A DNA stretch of 64,000 nt from Carnobacterium inhibens subsp. inhibens DSM 13024. Its GTDB lineage: Bacteria > Bacillota > Bacilli > Lactobacillales > Carnobacteriaceae. The stretch lies in contig NZ_JQIV01000006.1 in assembly GCF_000746825.1 (NCBI RefSeq), positions 1,178,001 to 1,242,000 on the forward strand. Direction: 5' to 3'. The position numbers and the translations under genes are program-made. The notes under the pieces are model-generated. The model made no database searches. It was given only the letters and a program-made list of their open reading frames with translations, and was not told where the DNA came from. Below are positions 52,256 through 60,277 of the stretch, piece by piece; positions within the stretch are counted from its first letter, which is position 1; each line of letters opens with the position of its first letter.

Positions 52256-53119
52256 ATGGATCTAGCGAACTACCGTATCACTCCAAACCAGACACCAATA
52301 AAATTATCTGATTACCCTACTACTGACAACAAACACTTTAACGAAGAAGAGCTGAAAGAAAAATTGATTCCTGAGAGCATAAAAAAATTACAAGAGTTGC
52401 ATTTAAAACTTCATGCGGAAGAACAAAAAGGCATTATGGTCGTTCTGCAAGCGATCGATGCCGGTGGGAAAGATGAAGCCATCAGTTTTATTTTTTCGAA
52501 CTTAACAGCTCAAGGTTTAAAAACGACTTCTGTAAAAAAGCCTTCTGAAACTGAGGTAAAACACGATTACCTTTGGAGGATTCACGAAGGAAAACCTGCC
52601 AGAGGAGAAATCAGTATTTTAAATCGATCTTATTATGAAGAAGTGATCGCCCCGCGTATTCATGATGTATTGGATCAGGATCCTCTTCCAGACCATTTGA
52701 TTGATGACGATATTTGGGTAACTCGTTTTCGTCAATTAAATGATTTTGAACGTTACATGACAGAAAATGGATTTCCGGTCATTAAGTTTTTCTTTCATGT
52801 TTCGAAAGATGTCCAAAAAGAACGATTACTTGAACGAATGAAAGATCCCAAGAAAAATTGGGAGTTTTCTTTTAGTGACATTGAAGAACGAAAACATTGG
52901 GACACGTACCAAGAAGTTTTCGAAGATATGCTGACGCATACTTCGACAGAATATGCGCCTTGGTATATCCTTCCCGCTGATGACGATTGGTATGCACGCT
53001 ACATTATTTCTGAAGCTATGATAGATGTGTTGGAAAACCTTGATCCACAATTTCCGGAAATTTCTGGCGAAGACCAAAAAGAACTTGATGAAAGTATCGA
53101 AATGCTTGAAAAAGAATAG
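52256..53119 (+). CDS. Polyphosphate kinase 2 family protein
   Basis: 287 residues of the PPK2 family. Walker A-like QAIDAGGKDE is at about 65-74, the lid KKPSETEVKHDYLWRIHEGK follows, and Walker B-like ILNRSYYEEV is at about 121-130. It transfers phosphate between polyphosphate and nucleotides. Length and single domain suggest class I, but direction and preferred nucleotide cannot be told from sequence. GAGGAGG precedes the ATG. Confidence 0.92.
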   Translation: MDLANYRITPNQTPIKLSDYPTTDNKHFNEEELKEKLIPESIKKLQELHLKLHAEEQKGIMVVLQAIDAGGKDEAISFIFSNLTAQGLKTTSVKKPSETEVKHDYLWRIHEGKPARGEISILNRSYYEEVIAPRIHDVLDQDPLPDHLIDDDIWVTRFRQLNDFERYMTENGFPVIKFFFHVSKDVQKERLLERMKDPKKNWEFSFSDIEERKHWDTYQEVFEDMLTHTSTEYAPWYILPADDDWYARYIISEAMIDVLENLDPQFPEISGEDQKELDESIEMLEKE

Positions 53120-53252
53120 CCAAATGGTCTTAGTACTTCAACTAACGTTTATTCTGGAATAGACGGATTTACTTGTAAAACCTACTTCTCCTGAAATGTC
53201 GGGTCTTTAATTGAACTCAGTAACCCGCACTAAAAAGTATAGTCTCTGGATT

Positions 53253-53281
53253 GCAGCCAAGTCCCATTGGCTGCTTTTTTG
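53253..53281 (+). terminator. Terminator downstream of ppk2
   Basis: GCAGCCAA (53253-53260) pairs with TTGGCTGC (53267-53274), followed by TTTTTT. It lies 130 bp after the ppk2 stop. Confidence 0.8.
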
Positions 53282-53357
53282 ATTCGTATGCTACACTAAC
53301 TTTCAAAAACAATGTGGCACAGTACAACTTAAAATTAGAATTGAGACACAAAGAAGA

Positions 53358-53456
53358 ATGACAGATGACTTTTTCGGTCACCGAATGAAATTTTTAGTAT
53401 GGCACAACAAACCTGAAGCGATGATCACCGATGCAGAAAAAGCCAGTATGGAATAA
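53358..53456 (+). pseudogene. Short remnant frame (MTDDFFGHRMKFLVWHN...)
   Basis: 33 codons from ATG 53358 to TAA 53456 with protein-like composition (ending KPEAMITDAEKASME). There is no proper ribosome site, and the frame is closed shortly upstream. It looks like the C-terminal leftover of a lost gene; the family was not recognised. Confidence 0.35.
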
Positions 53457-53549
53457 ACTACTTTGTTAAAATTGTTTTTAAAAATTAGTACAAGCAGATT
53501 TTACTTAAAGATTCTTTGCTATTTTGTAAAAAAAAGCAATAATCCAAAA

Positions 53550-53592
53550 AGGACTTTACTGAATTTTGTATTCTCCAGTAAAGCCCTTATTT
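53550..53592 (-). terminator. Terminator after the NAD(P)-binding reductase gene
   Basis: AGGACTTTACTG pairs with CAGTAAAGCCCT (one mismatch), with TTTTTGG on the minus strand. Confidence 0.82.
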
Positions 53593-53602
53593 ATATTCAT
53601 TA

Positions 53603-54250
53603 TTATTCAGACTCGGAAATAACGGTAAAACGTTCATTTTTATGTGTTGCTTGTTCAATTTCATCTACAATAGCAATCGCAAAGTCTGCATAACTGATGT
53701 AACTTTGATTTTTTGAATTTACTATAACTTGATCGGTTCCAACTTGATAGGAACCCGTACGTTTTCCTGTTGCATCAAAGTCTAAAGCGGGACTGACAAA
53801 TGTCCATGTTATCTCATCAGTTTCTTCTAAATCTTCTAAGTTTTTAGCTTGATTAATAGCTGTCGGTTGAAAAAAAGTGGGCAGATCTGGTGTATCCATT
53901 ACTCGAATAGTTCGATCTTCATTTACAAACAAGCTGCCTGCTCCACCTACAACGATCAATCTTGTATCAGAGGCTTCTTTTAGTGCTTCAATTAAAATTT
54001 TACCAAATTGAACATGCTTAACCGCTTGTTCTTGTTCCATACCCGTACCAAATGCATTAATTACTACGTCATAATTCTTTATATCCTTTGCAGTTAATGT
54101 AAACAAATCTTTTTCGACTACTCTTAAATCTTTATCTTTTACTTTTTCCGCATTTCTTACGATTGCCGTAACTTGGTGCCCTCTATCTTTTGCTTCTTTT
54201 GCAATTAAACTTCCTGCTCTTCCACTTGCTGCAATAACGGCAACTTTCAC
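53603..54250 (-). CDS. NAD(P)-binding atypical SDR (YwnB/YhfK-like)
   Basis: 215 residues with an N-terminal Rossmann start MKVAVIAASGRAGSLIAKEA, then YDVVINAFGTG and LIVVGGAGSLF. It resembles NmrA-like/atypical SDR proteins that bind NAD(P) and often lack classical dehydrogenase residues. GTG 54250 is chosen because AAAGGGGGA precedes it and the nucleotide-binding motif is at the right distance. Divergent from the spx gene. Confidence 0.88.
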   Translation of the reverse strand: MKVAVIAASGRAGSLIAKEAKDRGHQVTAIVRNAEKVKDKDLRVVEKDLFTLTAKDIKNYDVVINAFGTGMEQEQAVKHVQFGKILIEALKEASDTRLIVVGGAGSLFVNEDRTIRVMDTPDLPTFFQPTAINQAKNLEDLEETDEITWTFVSPALDFDATGKRTGSYQVGTDQVIVNSKNQSYISYADFAIAIVDEIEQATHKNERFTVISESE

Positions 54251-54372
54251 TGTCTTATCCCCCTTTAGTTTAGTTACTTCTCTTTCTAATAGATTAACAT
54301 ATGGCTCCATTCATTCAAAATTTCTTACTCTATTATGCTTTATTTACATATCTTTACACTAAATTTGTCTAA

Positions 54373-54403
54373 TTGTCACAAAGTTGTGAACGATTTGTGA
54401 CAA
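54373..54403. promoter_or_regulatory. Palindrome TTGTCACAAA-N11-TTTGTGACAA upstream of spx
   Basis: Perfect 10 bp arms (54373-54382 and 54394-54403). Extra half-sites are the inner GTTGTGAAC and TTGTCACA at 54418-54425. The palindrome ends 6 bases before the -35, a natural site for an activator or repressor of spx or of the divergent gene. Confidence 0.65.
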
Positions 54404-54409
54404 AAAGTG

Positions 54410-54438
54410 TTGCATTATTGTCACATTCATAGTAATAT
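54410..54438 (+). promoter_or_regulatory. Sigma-A promoter of spx
   Basis: TTGCAT (54410-54415), 17 bases, TAATAT (54433-54438), about 70 bases before the ATG. Confidence 0.65.
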
Positions 54439-54512
54439 ATTCCTTGTAGACGATTTCCAATCAAATCGATCAATTATTAATTAGTTTAATTATAAATAGG
54501 AGAGTGAAAAAA

Positions 54513-54917
54513 ATGATTACATTGTATACAACACCTAGCTCAGCTTCATGTCGTAAAGCAAAATCATGGTTAGAGGAAAATAACCTACCTTTTATTGAAA
54601 AAAATATTTTCAACGAAAGCTTAACTATTTCAGAACTGAAAGCAATTTTACGTTTGACAGAAAATGGAACAGAAGATATTATCTCATACCGTTCACAAGC
54701 CTTTCAAAATTTAAACGTACCATTAGATGAGCTTTCTTTGTCTGAAGTATTGGAATTGATCCAAGAAGAACCAAGTTTGATTCGCCGCCCTATTCTAATT
54801 GATGAAAAAAGATTGCAAATTGGGTTCAATGACGATGATATCCGTCGTTTCTTACCAAGAGAAGTTCGTCGCATTGATTTGTTAGAAATGCAAAAACAAC
54901 TTTCTCATATTTCTTAG
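54513..54917 (+). CDS. spx: Spx/ArsC-family transcriptional regulator, Ser10 variant
   Basis: 134 residues, full Spx length, with MITLYTTPSSASCRKAKSWL at the N-terminus, NIFNESLTISELKAILRLTE and RRPILIDEKRLQIGFNDDDI. Spx binds the RNA polymerase alpha C-terminal domain to switch on thiol-stress genes. The redox CxxC (Cys10/Cys13) is reduced to Ser10-Ala-Ser-Cys13, so the disulfide switch cannot form; RNA polymerase binding residues and Arg-Arg are kept. ATG 54513 follows AGGAGAG; a GTG three codons earlier is less likely. Confidence 0.93.
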   Translation: MITLYTTPSSASCRKAKSWLEENNLPFIEKNIFNESLTISELKAILRLTENGTEDIISYRSQAFQNLNVPLDELSLSEVLELIQEEPSLIRRPILIDEKRLQIGFNDDDIRRFLPREVRRIDLLEMQKQLSHIS

Positions 54918-54990
54918 AACGCCATTATACTTAGCAGGAAAAAGACCAATCTTTCTTCTTGTAAACTAGTATTTTAATCACATAATAATA

Positions 54991-55048
54991 GAACCCGTTA
55001 CATTAATGTCTGATGGTCAACCGTTAATGTAAGGGGTTCTTTGCTTTT
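54991..55048 (+). terminator. Terminator after spx
   Basis: GAACCCGTTACATTAA pairs with TTAATGTAAGGGGTTC (minor mismatches), followed by a T-rich stretch. Confidence 0.8.
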
Positions 55049-55049
55049 T

Positions 55050-55111
55050 AGTTATAAAAGCAGCTTCTTTTAACAAAGGCCTTAGTAAGACCCTGTTAAA
55101 AGAAGCTGCTT
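55050..55111 (-). terminator. Terminator after Mn-catalase
   Basis: Perfect 18 bp arms (55058-55075 and 55094-55111) with an 18-base loop, then TTTTAT on the minus strand. The unusually strong stem may also stabilise the message. Confidence 0.75.
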
Positions 55112-55123
55112 ATTTGTAATCAA

Positions 55124-55945
55124 TTATTTTTTAGCATCCATATCAACTGTATTGTGTAAGCTAGGTGGAGCTGGTTTTAAAACTGGTTTTTCTCCCATCA
55201 CTTCTGGCACATCTTTATAGATAAATTTCCCGCCATCTGGAGCTTCTCCTGTTGCGAATAGTTTGCTGTCTTCACCTTCAGAAAAGTTGTATAAGATATG
55301 GTTAATATCTTGGATTTCCCATTCTGAAACGCCTGAAGGAACAATGATTCCTTCTACTGCTTCAAGCTCTCTAGCAGCTTTGATCCATTGGTTTTGATGC
55401 ATTGTATCACGAGCTAATAGAAATCCTAGCATATCTCTTACACCAGCATCATTTGTCATATGATACAGTCTAGCTACTTGAAGACGTCCTTGAGATTCTG
55501 CATTAATATTTGAACGGAAATCAGCCAGCAAGTTTCCACTTGCAGTAATATAAGAACCACTCCAAGGAACACCGTTTGAATCTTTTGCAGTGGGTCCAAG
55601 GCCCGTTACGATCGCATGTTGTAAATCCATGCCTCCCATAACCGCTGCAATAGCTGGATCGCTTTCAAATGCATTTTCTTGTGCATCTACTGGGGCATCA
55701 TCAAGTAATTGAGCGATCATTGTAGCAATCATTTCAACGTGTCCAATTTCTTCCGCACCGGTATCTAAAATAAGGTCTTTGTATTTTCCATTTCCACGCG
55801 TATTCCATCCTTGGAACATATATTGCATAGCTACTGAAATTTCACCATACTGTCCTCCTAGGATCTCTTGCATTTTTCGAGCCATAAGTGGATCGGACTT
55901 GTCAGGTTTTGCATGATATTGTAATTCTTTTTTATGAATAAACAT
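55124..55945 (-). CDS. Manganese catalase
   Basis: 273-residue four-helix-bundle dimanganese catalase degrading hydrogen peroxide in the cytoplasm. Metal ligands are visible: Glu in GGQYGEISVAMQY, Glu and His in TGAEEIGHVEM, Glu in NINAESQGRLQVARL, His in RDTMHQNQW. Haem-independent, suited to lactic acid bacteria that do not make haem. It shares an upstream 13-base motif with the PNPOx-like stress gene. Confidence 0.95.
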   Translation of the reverse strand: MFIHKKELQYHAKPDKSDPLMARKMQEILGGQYGEISVAMQYMFQGWNTRGNGKYKDLILDTGAEEIGHVEMIATMIAQLLDDAPVDAQENAFESDPAIAAVMGGMDLQHAIVTGLGPTAKDSNGVPWSGSYITASGNLLADFRSNINAESQGRLQVARLYHMTNDAGVRDMLGFLLARDTMHQNQWIKAARELEAVEGIIVPSGVSEWEIQDINHILYNFSEGEDSKLFATGEAPDGGKFIYKDVPEVMGEKPVLKPAPPSLHNTVDMDAKK

Positions 55946-56023
55946 CTTTTATTTCCTTCCATTCTTCTCCAATATCTTATTTTTTATTACAACAGTAATT
56001 TACCACATAGACCATTTTCCTCG

Positions 56024-56036
56024 CAAAGAATACGCT
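56024..56036 (-). promoter_or_regulatory. AGCGTATTCTTTG motif upstream of Mn-catalase
   Basis: Minus strand, 79 bases before the ATG; identical over 13 bases to 52113-52125. Possible cre or stress-regulator site. Confidence 0.45.
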
Positions 56037-56139
56037 CTCAATTTTTAGTTTATTTTATACCTCTTAACAGATTATAAATCAGGGAATTCAGCACTTTCTG
56101 TAGTAATAAAAATGGTAGATTCATCTTAAGGTAAAATAA

Positions 56140-56175
56140 AAAAACACGCTCCTTTTTAAAGCCAGGAAACGTGCA
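56140..56175 (-). terminator. Terminator after the DUF6320 operon
   Basis: CACG-N3-CCT and AGG-N3-CGTG arms (56144-56152 and 56164-56173, roughly), with seven T on the minus strand. Confidence 0.7.
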
Positions 56176-56194
56176 AAAATCAACTTTTTAACTA

Positions 56195-56860
56195 TTAAAT
56201 CATCATTCTTTTTTCTAATTCATTCAAAACTTCTCTTCTATAAAAAATAATAGTAATAATCAGCATAAACGTACTCAATCCAATCGACAGCCACGCTGGG
56301 AATGGATTCAACACCATGTCGAAAAAAAGGAAGACAAGCGGGATCAATCCTATCAATGCAGCACTCAGCAAGTACAAAATATAATCTCCGACTTCTACTT
56401 TTACTAAGCGAACAGCGACATACATAGCAACGAGGGAAAAACTACAAATAATTGGTACTGCATAAGTAGTTGACCAAGCTGCCCAACCCTCTACGTAATC
56501 CCAATAGATACTTAATAATGACAATGAAACAATTAGATAAACAATGCTTTTAGCAATACTTCGGCGTTTGCGAATGATGATCAAGATTACTAACCACATA
56601 CTCACAATACCGAATAAAATGATGTTAAGACCTTTCATTGAGTGCAACCAGAATAATTCAATCAACAACGTTAGACTGATAGTCACAATAGAAATGCTCA
56701 TTAAAATCCGTAAAACTTGTTCCTTATTAAAGCGTAAAGGAATATCTGGATAAGGATTAGGATCCTTCCCTTTTGAAATTCGTTCCAATGGCTGGTGACA
56801 AAGAGGGCAATTTAACCAATCGCCTTTAACCGATACATTACAATGCTGGCAATGACTCAT
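56195..56860 (-). CDS. DUF6320-type membrane protein with N-terminal zinc ribbon
   Basis: 221 residues. A zinc ribbon with Cys4/Cys7 and Cys18/Cys21 (HCQHC, NCPLC) precedes six membrane helices (about 48-68, 74-92, 99-118, 130-150, 160-182, 188-208). It is last of a three-gene operon with an acyltransferase and an esterase; its ATG overlaps the acyltransferase stop by 4 bp. Function unknown; perhaps a membrane partner for acyl transfer to a cell-surface or lipid target. Confidence 0.82.
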   Translation of the reverse strand: MSHCQHCNVSVKGDWLNCPLCHQPLERISKGKDPNPYPDIPLRFNKEQVLRILMSISIVTISLTLLIELFWLHSMKGLNIILFGIVSMWLVILIIIRKRRSIAKSIVYLIVSLSLLSIYWDYVEGWAAWSTTYAVPIICSFSLVAMYVAVRLVKVEVGDYILYLLSAALIGLIPLVFLFFDMVLNPFPAWLSIGLSTFMLIITIIFYRREVLNELEKRMMI

Positions 56861-58266
56861 GCTTCCTCACTCCTCATATCTGTATCAGTTATTTTGTTGG
56901 CCGCAATTGTCACAGGTACTCCAAGAGCCGTTAAATCTCTAACAAATTGTTTATATAATGTTGTCTCAACAAATGGAGAATTCAGGCAAATTGATAGATG
57001 TTCTCCGTGACTGATCACACAAAACTGTGGTCTTACAGCAGACGTTTGAAAATAAAACTGATGTACTTGTTCATCGATTGATTTAGGTAATGTTACACTT
57101 CCTAAATTAGACATCGCAAATGTTAGATTACGATTATTAAAGTAATTGATCACTTTTAAAATGACGTCTTTGATAGGTCTAATGATCACTCGCGTAAACG
57201 GATTGAACTCATAGGCAATCAATTTATTTAATCGTTGCTCTAAACTAACTGGATTAAGCTGCAGTTGCAGTTGTTCTTTAAGTGTTTTGCAAATAACTGC
57301 TAAATTTGTTTTTTCTTCAGGATCATACGTGTATTCCAAACGTGTAGTGCTAAAAAAATTTCGTGCAGAGTCTGAATAATAAAATTGTCTTAAATTGACA
57401 GGGACCGATACCGCTATTGTCATTCCTTTTTGTACAGCTGGATTCGTTTTTCGAATCGCTTCAATGAACAATGCTATTAAATAAATCGTAAGAGAAGCGT
57501 TCTGTTCATGTGCTAATGTCAAAAGATGTTGAATCGGCATATTTAGTTCAACGACATGTGTCCGATTATCAATAGTTCGTTTGCCTTTTATTTGATAAAC
57601 TTTCTTTTTTTTCTCTTTTTTCTGTTGTGTAGAGGTTTCATATTGCAAGGCTATTTTCCCGTAACGGAGGGCGAATTTTCCAACCGTTTTACTTGCACCC
57701 GTTAATTTTCGGATAGCTGATTGTGTAGCTTCTGTATAATTGCGCTGTCCTTTATGGCGAAAGTAATGAATAAAACTATCGGCATTCGTATTTTCTATTG
57801 GACGCTTTAATCGGTAACTTTCTTTATTCCATTCAGATGAGTTGTCAGCGTATCGAAGGAAAGCATATTCACTAATTAAATCTTCAAAGAACCACAATGC
57901 ACCAGTTCCATCTGATAATGCATGAAAAACTTCTAAATGAATACGATTTCGATAATAAACTACTCGAAACAACAATTCCTTGCGGTCATAATGATACAAT
58001 TGCGCACAAGGGGTTTGTTCGTCTAACGTTACTTTTGGCTTAAGATCGCTTTCTTCTAAGTAATACCAAAAAATACCTCTGCGTAGTACACTATGGTATA
58101 AAACATAGGACTCAAACGTATTATCTAGCGCTTGCTGCAACAGTTCGGGATCAACGGGATCTTCCATGGCTGCACTCAGACGGAAAACTTTAGTATCAAA
58201 ATCAGTCATGGCTGCGAGAAAAATATTAGACGCATTATCCAAACGGACCCATGTTTTCTTCTTCAT
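56857..58266 (-). CDS. Condensation/alcohol O-acetyltransferase-like acyltransferase
   Basis: 469 residues. It resembles BAHD/condensation-type acyltransferases: the active-site motif HXXXDG is present as FHALSDGTGALWF (about residue 112), and a second lobe has MTIAVSVPVNLRQFYY. A basic, Lys-rich stretch (about 215-228) lies between the lobes. It probably transfers an acyl group to an alcohol or sugar acceptor. Middle gene of the operon, 18 bp after the esterase. Confidence 0.82.
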   Translation of the reverse strand: MKKKTWVRLDNASNIFLAAMTDFDTKVFRLSAAMEDPVDPELLQQALDNTFESYVLYHSVLRRGIFWYYLEESDLKPKVTLDEQTPCAQLYHYDRKELLFRVVYYRNRIHLEVFHALSDGTGALWFFEDLISEYAFLRYADNSSEWNKESYRLKRPIENTNADSFIHYFRHKGQRNYTEATQSAIRKLTGASKTVGKFALRYGKIALQYETSTQQKKEKKKKVYQIKGKRTIDNRTHVVELNMPIQHLLTLAHEQNASLTIYLIALFIEAIRKTNPAVQKGMTIAVSVPVNLRQFYYSDSARNFFSTTRLEYTYDPEEKTNLAVICKTLKEQLQLQLNPVSLEQRLNKLIAYEFNPFTRVIIRPIKDVILKVINYFNNRNLTFAMSNLGSVTLPKSIDEQVHQFYFQTSAVRPQFCVISHGEHLSICLNSPFVETTLYKQFVRDLTALGVPVTIAANKITDTDMRSEEA

Positions 58267-58284
58267 ATTTCTCTCCCTTCCAGC

Positions 58285-59208
58285 TTAAGTTTCATTTAAA
58301 AAATCATTTATAGCTTGATAAGCTGCTGTCACTGGAGTTGCAAATTTAGGATACGTAATGAACCCATGTACCGCTCCTCCAATACGTTGAATTACGACAT
58401 CGTTCCCTGCTTCTCTTAGAGCAATTCCATACATTTCACCTTCATCACGCAATGGATCAAATTCTGCTGTAATAACCAATGTTTTAGGTTGATTGGTTAA
58501 ATCTTTTGTCAGCAGTGGTGCTATATAAGAATTTTTACGATTAGCCTTATTTGGTTCATACATTTCCATGTATTCTTGGATTTTTTTAGCTGTCAGCCCA
58601 TATTTATAGCCATTTGTACGAATCGATTTAAATGGAGAATTTTTCGTATGATCCCAATAAGTAACCGGATAAAGTAAAATTTGTTTGGTTGGCACGGCTT
58701 TTCCTCTATCTCTCAATAATAAAGAAACGGCTGCCGCTAAATTTCCGCCGGCTGAATCCCCAATCAAGGTGATTTGTGAAGCATTCCTTAATCCACTTAG
58801 CTCCAAATGTGTCATTAAAGTTTCTGCAACTCGATAGCAATCTTCCAACCCGGATGGGAAGGGAAACTCAGGAGCTAAACGATAATCAACGGAATAGACC
58901 ATTCTTCCAGTTAAATCAGCCATGTTCTTACAGGCACTCGTATAGGTATCAATATCACCTATTACCCAACCGCCACCATGAAAAAACACTAATGCATCTT
59001 CATTTAATGGCTCTTTTGGAAAGAAGATACGTACTGGAATATCATGCGATCGATCTTGCGAATAAATTTTCTTATCCATGATGCGGTATCCGTTTCTTGG
59101 TTTCTTTGAAAAAAATTGTTGTACTTTTCGTATCCAAACATAATCTTCTTGCATATTGATTTTTGGTGAAGATATTAATTTTAAGATAAATCTAACGAAT
59201 GGATTCAT
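58285..59208 (-). CDS. Alpha/beta hydrolase (hormone-sensitive-lipase-like esterase)
   Basis: 307 residues of the HSL family. The oxyanion motif is in VFFHGGGWVIGD, the nucleophile Ser in LIGDSAGGNLAAA, Asp in ITAEFDPLRDEGE and His in GAVHGFITYP. It hydrolyses short-chain esters and here probably acts with the acyltransferase encoded next. ATG 59208 (MNPFVRF) has AAAGGG upstream; a start nine codons earlier has none. A sigma-28-like promoter lies upstream. Confidence 0.9.
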   Translation of the reverse strand: MNPFVRFILKLISSPKINMQEDYVWIRKVQQFFSKKPRNGYRIMDKKIYSQDRSHDIPVRIFFPKEPLNEDALVFFHGGGWVIGDIDTYTSACKNMADLTGRMVYSVDYRLAPEFPFPSGLEDCYRVAETLMTHLELSGLRNASQITLIGDSAGGNLAAAVSLLLRDRGKAVPTKQILLYPVTYWDHTKNSPFKSIRTNGYKYGLTAKKIQEYMEMYEPNKANRKNSYIAPLLTKDLTNQPKTLVITAEFDPLRDEGEMYGIALREAGNDVVIQRIGGAVHGFITYPKFATPVTAAYQAINDFLNET

Positions 59209-59335
59209 TGTTTTTTTCCCTTTCACACAAACCATTTCTTTTGTTTAGCATGAATTATCCTATTAAGATTGTCAAGCCAAATTAGTCTTCTATTGTTGAT
59301 CCATTTATAAAATAATTTGGTTCTATAATTTTTAG

Positions 59336-59362
59336 TATCGGTAATTAAATTAATTAGTTTAA
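59336..59362 (-). promoter_or_regulatory. Sigma-28-like promoter upstream of the esterase operon
   Basis: Minus strand TAAA (59359-59362), 15 bases, ACCGATAC (59336-59343), about 128 bases before the esterase ATG. Spacing and -10 agree with the flagellar late promoters of this window. Confidence 0.5.
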
Positions 59363-59505
59363 ATTTCTACATTAGTATTGCATGAACAAAAAATTGACTG
59401 CTTCTATAGAACATTATCTTTTAAAAGGGACTTTTCAGTTAGATGGTTTTGAGCACCTTATGAAGAATGGAATGGCCGTCACAAGGTGCAGAAACTCATG
59501 TTATA

Positions 59506-59591
59506 GACCATAGGAGTGAAATAAAACTAATCATATGGTATTCAAGGTCGGTTTACGGACCATACGTGTGTGATAAAGCTAATCATATGGT
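59506..59591. repeat. Two 52 bp hairpin repeat units (GACCATA type)
   Basis: GACCATA at 59506 and 59558 are 52 bases apart. Each is matched by a downstream TATGGT (59534-59539 and 59585-59590), with AAACTAATCA or AAGCTAATCA before it. It shares layout and ACCATA/TATGGT arms with the array at 46000-46141. The remaining parts of the 59236-59762 gap show only the sigma-28-like site and a terminator. Confidence 0.7.
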
Positions 59592-59704
59592 CCACAAAAC
59601 CTTTTAAGAATAGTGAGGACAAAAAAAACATCCATTTAGCAGATAAGAACATATTATTTATTGAATAACTAGTGATTTCGACTCAAGTCGCTTATTCAGG
59701 CATA

Positions 59705-59741
59705 CAAAAAGGTTTGAGATATCACTACTATCCCAAACCTT
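59705..59741 (-). terminator. Terminator after the DUF2512 gene
   Basis: AAGGTTTG (59709-59716) pairs with CAAACCTT (59734-59741), followed on the minus strand by TTTTTG. Confidence 0.8.
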
Positions 59742-59762
59742 CTATTATAATTTTAATTAAGT

Positions 59763-60128
59763 TTATTTCATTTTTCTTTCATCTGGTACAACATCACTTT
59801 TTAATAACCATTTATGGAAGAACCATTCTCCTCCACCAATTAAAACGGCTGGAATCAATACCATCATCCATAAATCATTTGTATAATCCATAGAAGTAAG
59901 GTAAATCCATAAAATAATTGCAGCTGCTCCTGAGTCGGCAATCGTAGCAGCGACATTACCTATTTTTCTCAAAATAACCAAGTCACCTAAAATATAGATC
60001 ATGACTACAATGATAACTCCAACAATAGTAGAATCCATGAAACTTACATCATATATTCCTGTCAATACGATCCATAAAATAGCCCAAATCATAATGGCTT
60101 TTATTACTAAAGCTTTTACATGTTTCAT
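59763..60128 (-). CDS. DUF2512-family membrane protein (YndM-like)
   Basis: 121 residues with four membrane helices (about 6-24, 30-50, 58-76, 87-105), starting MKHVKALVIKAIMIW as in the DUF2512 family. ATG 60128 follows AAAAAGGAG; a longer frame includes that site. Function unknown. Monocistronic. Confidence 0.82.
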   Translation of the reverse strand: MKHVKALVIKAIMIWAILWIVLTGIYDVSFMDSTIVGVIIVVMIYILGDLVILRKIGNVAATIADSGAAAIILWIYLTSMDYTNDLWMMVLIPAVLIGGGEWFFHKWLLKSDVVPDERKMK

Positions 60129-60277
60129 TTTCCCATCACTCCTTTTTCTTATTTTTATTGCACAAAACAATTGGTAAATAAAATACCAATTGTATTGCTT
60201 TGTCTAATGAAAGTTTACCTTACTGCTTATTCAAAATCAAAAAAATAACGACCTGTCGTTTTGTAATCCTACATTCA

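Larger units (their letters stand above)
53120..53602. other. 483 bp gap with gene remnant, no intact gene
   Basis: It contains the ppk2 terminator (53253-53281), a 32-codon remnant (53358-53456) and the terminator of the next gene. The rest shows no coding or RNA signal. Confidence 0.5.

Noticed and set aside
53463-53693. 76-codon plus-strand frame
   Set aside because: It overlaps the terminator and C-terminus of the minus-strand reductase gene and has no protein-like features.
59672-59893. 73-codon plus-strand frame
   Set aside because: Antisense to the DUF2512 gene end and its terminator, without a ribosome site.
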